A stretch of DNA of 64,000 nucleotides, taken from Piscicola geometra (taxonomy: Eukaryota > Annelida > Clitellata > Hirudinida > Piscicolidae). How positions within the stretch are numbered: position 1 is the first letter of the stretch; each line of letters starts with the position of its first letter. A model generated the notes under the pieces. The model had not been told where the DNA came from. It was given only the letters and a program-made list of their open reading frames with translations, and made no database searches. The stretch lies in the NCBI GenBank assembly GCA_943735955.1, contig OX030956.1, positions 15,248,695-15,312,694 of the forward strand, given 5' to 3'. Of the stretch, positions 57,996 through 64,000 are shown piece by piece. A program made the position numbers and the translations under genes.

Positions 57996-58836
57996 TCAGT
58001 GGGTCCCCTCCTGGTCCGGGGGTTCCCCAAGAAAAACTGAGAAAAGGTCGACCTGCGTTGCAGGCTCTGTTCCAAAGTCCAACAGCATGCCTCCTCGTGG
58101 CACTCCATGGATAATGCTAAATGCTGAAGGGGCGAAAGCGGGTTGCTGGCGCTATAACTAACTTGACTCCCTGTTCCAGGGCTTGGAACGAAGACTGGAA
58201 CTGTAGCGTGCGCAGTGGTCTAGGTATGTCTACCTATGCACGTGAAGACTGGAATCGGCGGACGGAGCGGAAGAACCACTAGATGGTCAACGGTCAAGAA
58301 GGCGATTCTCAGCAAAGCTTTGTGGAACGCTAAGTGCATGACGAGACACAAAGAACATCATGGCCATCCACTGCACCCGTTTCCATCTCCAGCCGTCTCG
58401 ACTCTGTCCTGCTACTGGATCAAGATGGTCTCGGGAAAAAGAGTGAGATCGACGAACTGCGCAACTTTTTCTCACATTGATCCAATTCATCGCGCAAATC
58501 ACTTTGAGTCATTCATTCACCTCATTCGACAAGTCTTGTGGTGACAGGCAAGCGACGAAGCGGCAGGTGTGGGTACACTGGGAGTCGTAGTCGTGACCCT
58601 GCACACAGGCGGCTCAGGGCATTGGGTCGTTCTTCGCCGATGTGGAACAGCGGTAGAGTCCGGCAGCCCCCTGGGCGACTGAACAGCACTTTTCAGGAAT
58701 GCACTGCTCACTTCCTGGCATGAGGAAGGGGCTAGAAAAGGTGCCCTAAAAATAGCCTGTTCCAAACTTCCCTAGCCAGCTCACCGCGGTTGGTGGAGAC
58801 CCTATAAAAGCGGTTGAAACAAAAAAATCAAAATAG

Positions 58837-59892
58837 TTCTTCTTAAACTGCGCACATGGAATGTTTGGACACTTTTGGACAGAGTCGATGTGGACAGACC
58901 CCAGAGGAGAACAGCCCTGATAGGTCGAGAACTCGCAAGACATCGACATCGCAGCCTTGAGCGAGACCAGGCTTGCGGAAGAAAGAGAGCTCTGCGAAAG
59001 AGGCTGTGGCTACACATTCTTCTGGAGTAGCAGACCCAGCGAAGAGCGACGTGAAGCAGGTGTTGGCTTTGCAGTTGAGACTACTCTTGTCGAAAAGCTG
59101 GCAGGACTTCCCAAAGGAGTGAACGACAGGCTCATGACCATGAAACTCTCACTGATGGGGGGAAGGAAGCATCTTACCATCATCAGCGCCTACGCCCCAA
59201 CCATGACCAACCCAGATGAATTAAAAGCAAAGTTCTATGGAAAACTTTACACTGTTATTGCCGACGTTCCAAAGGGGGACAAACTCGTCTTGCTAGGTGA
59301 CTTTAACGCAAGAGTTGGCAAGGACAACGCTGCCTGGAAAGGAGTCCTCGGACATCATGGAGTGGGCCACTGCAACAGCAACGGCCTTCTCTTGCTCCAG
59401 ACTTGCGCTGAACATGAACTTGTGATTACAAATACGATCTTCCGCCTTCCTACTCGTAATCGGACGTCATGGATGCACCCTCGCTCAAAGCACTGGCATC
59501 TTATCGACTACGTCATCGTGAGGAAGAAGGACAGGCATGATGTACGAGTGACCAAGTCAGTGTGTGGTGCTGAATGCTGGACAGAACACCTTCTCATTAT
59601 CACCAAGCTCAACATCCGCATTCAGCCGAAACGACGCCCACAAGAAAAAAAGATTCCCAAACGGCTGAATATCGCCAAGCTCAATTGTGCCAGCTGCAAG
59701 CAGTCTTTTGTGGACGCCTTGGAAGATCGTTTGAAATCCACCTCTCCAAATAACCAGAATGTGGAGGAAGATTGGGCGTCACTTATAGAGCTAATTTCCA
59801 CCGCAGCTTCAGAGACTCTGGGACCCCAGATCAAGAAGCACAAGGACTGGTTTGACGTGAACTGCGAAGTCATCAAGCAGTTATTAGATTAA
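58837..59892 (+). pseudogene. LINE family 5 AP-type endonuclease domain
   Basis: This domain would nick the target DNA to prime reverse transcription. Visible: TWNV near 58,858 (the Asn of the first motif), a one-base frameshift near 58,938 just before IDIAALSETR (Glu of motif II), then an open frame with SAYAPT, LLGDFNARVG (residues of the central DxN motif), LIDYVIV, and the terminal box as WTEHLL. The family box has Asp before the His; here GAA at 59,584-59,586 encodes Glu, so a catalytic acid is changed. A TAA at 59,890-59,892 stops the frame after KQLLD, where the related sequence has a Lys. Confidence 0.88.
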
Positions 59893-61452
59893 AAACACCA
59901 TCTCCACCAAGCTTATCTCGCCAACCCCAAGTCCACGACAAGGAGAGATGCATACATCAACATACACAAAACAGCGCAGCTCAAACTTCGTAAGATGCAG
60001 AACGATTGGCTAAGTAACAAAGCCGACGAGATCCAGGCTTATGCAAACAAGAAGGACCAAACATTTTTTATAACGCCTTGAAAGAAGTTTATGGTTCCAC
60101 GTCTTCTTGTTCATATCCCCTCCTCAGCGCAGATGGTTACACTCTCATTACTGACAAAGAGAAGATCTTGGAGAGATGGGCCTATCACTTCGACAACGTC
60201 CTCAATTGACTTTCCAGCATCAACGTCGAAGCCATCAATCGTCTTCCCCAAGTGCCCACCAACGAAGCACTGGAGGATCCTCCAACCTTGCACGAGACCC
60301 AGGAAGCAATACGTCTTCTTTCCAGTGGCAAAGCACCTGGTTCAGACGCTATACCAGCTGAGGTCTACAAGGAGGAGGGACCAGCCCTGACTAAAAGGCT
60401 CCACCAGTTGTACCTATTGATGTGGGAAAAGGAGAACATTTAAAGATGCTTCCATTATACATCTCTAAAAACTGAAGGAAAATAGACAAGCCTGCGACAA
60501 CCACAGAGGCATATCGCTGCTTTCCATTGCAGGAATGATTTTTGCCAGAATCCTGCTCAACTGTCTCACAGCCCACCTTGACCAAGGTCTTCTGCCTGAA
60601 AGTCAGTGTGGTTTCCGTAAAAAACGTGGAACCATCGACATGGTTTTTGCTGCCAGGCAGCTGCAAGAAAAGTGTCAGGATCAAAACTCTGACCTGTTTT
60701 CTACATATGTGGACTTCACCAAGGCTTTCGACACTGTCAGTAGAGAGGGTCTATGGAAGATCATGGCCAAGTACGGCTGTCCAAGGAAATTCATCGTCTT
60801 GGTGAAAAAATTCCACGATGGAATGCAAGTCAGAGTCCAGGACAGTCGAGAATCATCTGACCCATTCCCAGTCACGAACGGGGTCAAGCAAGGCTGCGTT
60901 CTGGCACCAACATAAACCTTATGTTTTCAGCCATGCTGATCGATGCCTTCAGAGATGAGGTGGTTGGTGTCAATCTAAAGTACCGCACAGATGGCAAACT
61001 GTTCAACCTTTGGAGGCTCCAGGCAAAAACCAAAGTTACGACAGACATCATCAGAGACCTGCTGTTTGCTGAAGACTGTGCCCTCAACGCTGTCTCTGAA
61101 GCCGGCATGCAACGCAGCGTAAACCTGTTGTCCAGCGCCTGCTCAAACTTTGGTCTGACGATCAGCACGAAGAAGACTGAAGTCCTTCATCAGCCAGCAC
61201 CCGGAAAGCCCTACGTTGAGCCTAACATCACGGTCAATGGACAAAAACTCAACACAGGTTCACCTACCAGGCAGTATACTATCCCAAAGTGTCACTATCG
61301 ATGACGAGGTGAATATCAGAATTGCTAGAGCCAATTCCACCTTTAGCAGGCTATACCCCAACGTCTGGAAAAAAAGAGGCAATACCACCAAGACAAAGCT
61401 GAAAGTATACAGGGCTGTGGTGCTCCCCACACTGCTATATGCATGTGAAACG
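59893..61452 (+). pseudogene. LINE family 5 reverse transcriptase domain
   Basis: Continues from the endonuclease through KHHLHQAYLANPKS, a frameshift near 60,065 inside TFFYNALKEVYG, LSSGKAPGSDAIPAEVYKE, another break near 60,440, then LLPESQCGFRKKRGTIDMV, VDFTKAFDTVSREGL and NGVKQGCVLAPT followed by a frameshift at 60,912. The catalytic box reads FAED (61,065-61,076) in place of FADD, so one metal-binding Asp is lost. A further frameshift near 61,255 separates VNGQKLNT from YTIPKC/LGSILSQSV. The thumb ends VVLPTLLYACET and is cut by TGA at 61,453-61,455, a Trp codon in intact relatives. Confidence 0.88.
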
Positions 61453-61455
61453 TGA

Positions 61456-62025
61456 ACTGTATATCAACGCCATGCTAAGAAGTTGAACCATTTTCACACA
61501 ACAAGCCTCAGGAAAATCTTTGGCATAAAATGGCAGAACAAAACTCCAGACACAGTGGTACTGTCCATAGCAAGACTTCCCAGCATCTTTACCCTGCTAA
61601 TGCAATCTCAGCTTCGCTGGGCAGGGCGCGTAGTCCGAATGCAACACGAGAGACTGCCAAAAAGACTCTTCTATGGTCAACTTCTGCATGCACAGCGGTC
61701 TCAGGATGGGCTAAAGAAACTCATTAAAGACATTCTGAAAGCCTCACTGGAAGCGTTTTCCATCAACGTCGAAACTTGGGAACAAGCTGCAACAAATCGT
61801 TCCACTTGGCGCTCTTCCATCCACAAAGGTGCCATGACCTGCGAGGCAAACAGGATCAACGCCGCAGAAAAAAAGAGGCAAGTCCGAAAAGCCCGTACTG
61901 TCAACCCTCTTGGAGACGTCTCACTCATCCCATGTCCCTCATGTTCCCGAACCTTCCGTGCCAGGATCGGCCTCATCGGCCATCTGCGCACACACAGAGA
62001 GCCAGTCACAACGCCCTCCAAATGA
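61456..62025 (+). pseudogene. LINE family 5 C-terminal domain with C2H2 zinc finger
   Basis: Open frame after the TGA: TVYQRHAKKLNHFHTTSLRK, IKWQNKTPDTVV, LRWAGRVVRM, then CEANRINAAEKKRQVRKAR and a single C2H2 finger CPSCSRTFRARIGLIGHLRT ending H. This finger probably binds RNA or target DNA. The stretch is free of stops, so it is less damaged than the RT. Confidence 0.87.
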
Positions 62026-62189
62026 CTTAAAGTGGTCCTCGTCGACTCGACGGACGAACAACAGTTGTGGGCAACCAGCTGGACAACGCCCTGTAGACAT
62101 CTGTGGATGTCCTTGGATATGCGACCTTTTTGCATTCGAAGCACGTGATCCAGCCAGCGTAGACATCTTTGGCAAAGAAGGAGGTGTAT

Positions 62190-63690
62190 GCTGAGTGAGT
62201 TAGCTTGATTGAGTGTGTTGGTGACTATTTCTTGTCATATTATATATACGTCGGAAACAGCGAAAATGAAAGTTTTTGAAGGTGGTCAAGGTTTCACTGC
62301 CATACAACAGGGTGCTGAGAACGCATGCCTGGTACATTTTTAGCCTGGTGTTTAGTGTCAGTTGATTGTTAGACCATACACGTTTGCTCAATCTGGCCAT
62401 GACGCTAAGAAACAACCCTGTTTGACCCCATTCTTGATTGTGTAGGGCTTTGAGGTCTCTTCGTTGTAGCTGACCACACCGTGCGTGTTTTCGTGATAAG
62501 AAGTTGTAATGTTGAGCAGCCGAGGTGGACAGCCGATCCTCTTGAGTAGCCGAAACAGGCCGTTCATGCTTACAAGGTCTGATGCCTTAGTTAGATCGAT
62601 AAAGGCGATATACAACGGCATCCGCTGCTTTCTGCACTTTTCCTGGAGCTGACGCATAGAGAAAGTCATGTCGACTGTGAATCCTCCTGATCTGAAGCCG
62701 CATGGCGATTAAGGATACACACGACTTGCTAGGACTTGGAGACGGTTAAGAAGAACGTGGGCAAAAGCTTTGCCCACGACGCTAAGCAGTGAGATGCTTC
62801 TGTAGTTGTTGCAGTCGCTGCGGTCACCCTTATTCTTATACAGGAGGAAAACTTGGCATTGTGATGTCTTGTAGAACTCCAGCATAGACAAAGGAGCTTA
62901 TGAAGTGGCTCTAGTAAAGACGGTTTTCCACATTTGATGATTTTTGGTGGAATGCCATCGTTCCTGGCGCTTTTCCACTCTTTTAGGCCTCAATAGCTTT
63001 GCTGAGTTCGTCCATGGTCGGCTCGACATCCAGCTCTTCCAAGATTGGCAAGTCTTCAATAGCGTCCAGTGCTAACTGAGTCACAGAGTTTTTTCTGGAA
63101 TACAGTTCCAGATAGTACTCGACCCACCTTCCTATTTGCTGGTTTTGTCTGTGATGGTCTCTTCTGATTTGTACTTTAAGGGTGCAGTCTTCTTTGCTGA
63201 CTTTCCTGCTCGTTTCTTGATGCCTTCATACATGCTCCTTACGTTGCCAGCGTCTGACGCTTGTTGAATGCTCTTCGCCAGTTGAAGCCAGTAGTCATTT
63301 GCGCAGCGTCCAGCAGTCTGCTGCGTCTTTCTTCGGGCAGCTTTTAACTTTTCGATTGTGGTCTGACTCAGTCCGCGATTGTATTCGATCAATGCCTTTC
63401 TCTAGGCGTCAATGATTGGCTCATGATCTGCGGCGTTCGCTTCGAACCAGTCGGTGTTCTTGTGTTTTTTTCAACCATACGTGAGTGAAACAGTTCTGAA
63501 GATGGTATTCCGGAGCGAGTTCCATCTGACTTCCGCATTAGGCTCTTGGTCGCAGTGTTGCAGCATCCCCAGCCGATCTATGAACTCCTGGTTCTTGACT
63601 TGATGGGTGATCTGAAAGATGTTGATTTTCGGCTGGCATTTCTTTTTGGAGAGGTGGAGCCAATCACTTTCAATGGCTTAAAAATACATA
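62190..63690 (-). pseudogene. Related LINE fragment, minus strand, YADD region deleted (family 6)
   Basis: Read right to left: EFIDRLGMLQHCDQEPNAEV near 63,570, RRKTQQTAGRCANDYWLQLA, LYKNKGDRSDCNNYRSISLL near 62,830, FIDLTKASDLVSMNGLF near 62,590 (first catalytic Asp kept, KAF changed to KAS), IKNGVKQGCFLAS at about 62,410, then directly LTLNTRLKMYQACVLSTLLY and the C-terminus to FRRIYNMTR. About 170 residues, including the catalytic YADD, are missing at 62,395-62,405 by an internal deletion. Several stops interrupt the upstream part. The endonuclease is absent. It lies tail to tail with the family 5 LINE. Confidence 0.86.
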
Positions 63691-63870
63691 TTTTACATCA
63701 TTTAACGAATTAAGCTGTGCATTAAGTAGGTACGGTTAAAAATACTTGTTTTGCAATAATAATATATTATATTAAGCTTTATCGTGTGTATATATTATAT
63801 TTCGTGTTAGGAAATAGGAATGAAAGTAATAACCATTAAACCAATCATAGGCAGAGGTGGCTTTCTGCTG
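63691..63870. other. AT-rich spacer
   Basis: No feature recognised. Confidence 0.5.
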
Positions 63871-64000
63871 CCTACCTTGGGTGGGTCCTAACCGGCATGG
63901 ACGATCTTGGGGGGATCCTGGGTTCCAGACCCCCTTCCCCCCACTTTAAAACATTTTTAACTTCTGTTTTTTACGAATATTAAGTATACAATGAAAAATT
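63871..64000. mobile_element. hAT-type terminal fragment at the window edge
   Basis: CTGCTGCCTACCTTGGGTGG, then GGCATGGACGATCTTGGGGG, CCCCCCACTTTAAAACATTT and ACGAATATTAAG. The same order occurs at 37,886-38,045, so both belong to one family related to the CATGGGCGGCGATC hAT ends. The element continues beyond base 64,000. Confidence 0.6.

Larger units (their letters stand above)
57996..62185 (+). mobile_element. Near full-length LINE with endonuclease, RT and C2H2 finger (family 5)
   Basis: Layout: 5' region 57,996-58,836 of higher GC without a clear frame, endonuclease 58,837-59,892, linker and RT to 61,455, C-terminal domain with zinc finger to 62,025, then about 160 bp of 3' UTR. This is the type of LINE protein often annotated in animal genomes as craniofacial development protein 2-like or endonuclease-reverse transcriptase. 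Many nonsense and frameshift changes make it inactive. No clear tail is visible before the next element. Confidence 0.88.

Overview
This window is animal genomic DNA made almost entirely of repeats, most likely from an invertebrate. The evidence is a long complex satellite, at least six non-LTR retrotransposon (LINE) copies, several hAT elements, a mariner-like element and tRNA-derived SINEs in AT-rich DNA with no operons or bacterial genes. The phylum cannot be fixed from the sequence. No intact host gene was recognised.

Bases 1 to about 32,070 are one head-to-tail satellite array that continues off the left edge. It has three monomer classes: A (1,090 bp), B (684 bp) and C (499 or 506 bp). 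They follow a strict order, A then zero to three B then C, and 15 such higher-order periods are visible. B looks like A without a 406-bp block, and C looks like B without a further 182 bp. The array ends in a diverged edge monomer at 31,604-32,070 that carries the C-type bases but still holds the block C has lost.

From 32,071 to 33,749 there is AT-rich DNA with palindromes. It is followed by a foldback element with 69-bp arms (33,750-33,970), a decayed LINE with a TAC-repeat tail (to 35,471), a 5'-truncated LINE with an intact 394-codon reverse transcriptase frame (35,613-37,087) and two tRNA-like SINEs facing tail to tail (37,391-37,773).

From 38,060 to 55,900 transposons are nested in transposons. 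A LINE (38,060-41,060) is split by a 1,117-bp hAT-type insertion. An L2/CR1-like LINE on the minus strand is split by a 2,876-bp hAT with a DUF4371/ZMYM1-like transposase relic. A CCCGT-rich hAT relic occupies 46,552-48,094. A mariner-like element (48,394-50,178) sits inside a second copy of the 1,117-bp family. A CAGTG-ended hAT (50,530-55,888) carries a foreign-looking zinc-finger reading frame and is itself split by a second DUF4371-type hAT (52,824-55,451). Most insertions have exact target-site duplications, and removing them restores an older element, so their order can be read.

From 57,612 to the right edge there is a scrap of the TAC-tailed LINE with a 267-bp TAC repeat, a near full-length but broken LINE with endonuclease, reverse transcriptase and C2H2 finger (57,996-62,185), an inverted fragment of a related LINE (62,190-63,690), and another hAT-type end at the window edge. 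The most unusual signals are the ordered satellite with its deletion series, the hAT carrying the zinc-finger frame, and the datable nested insertions.
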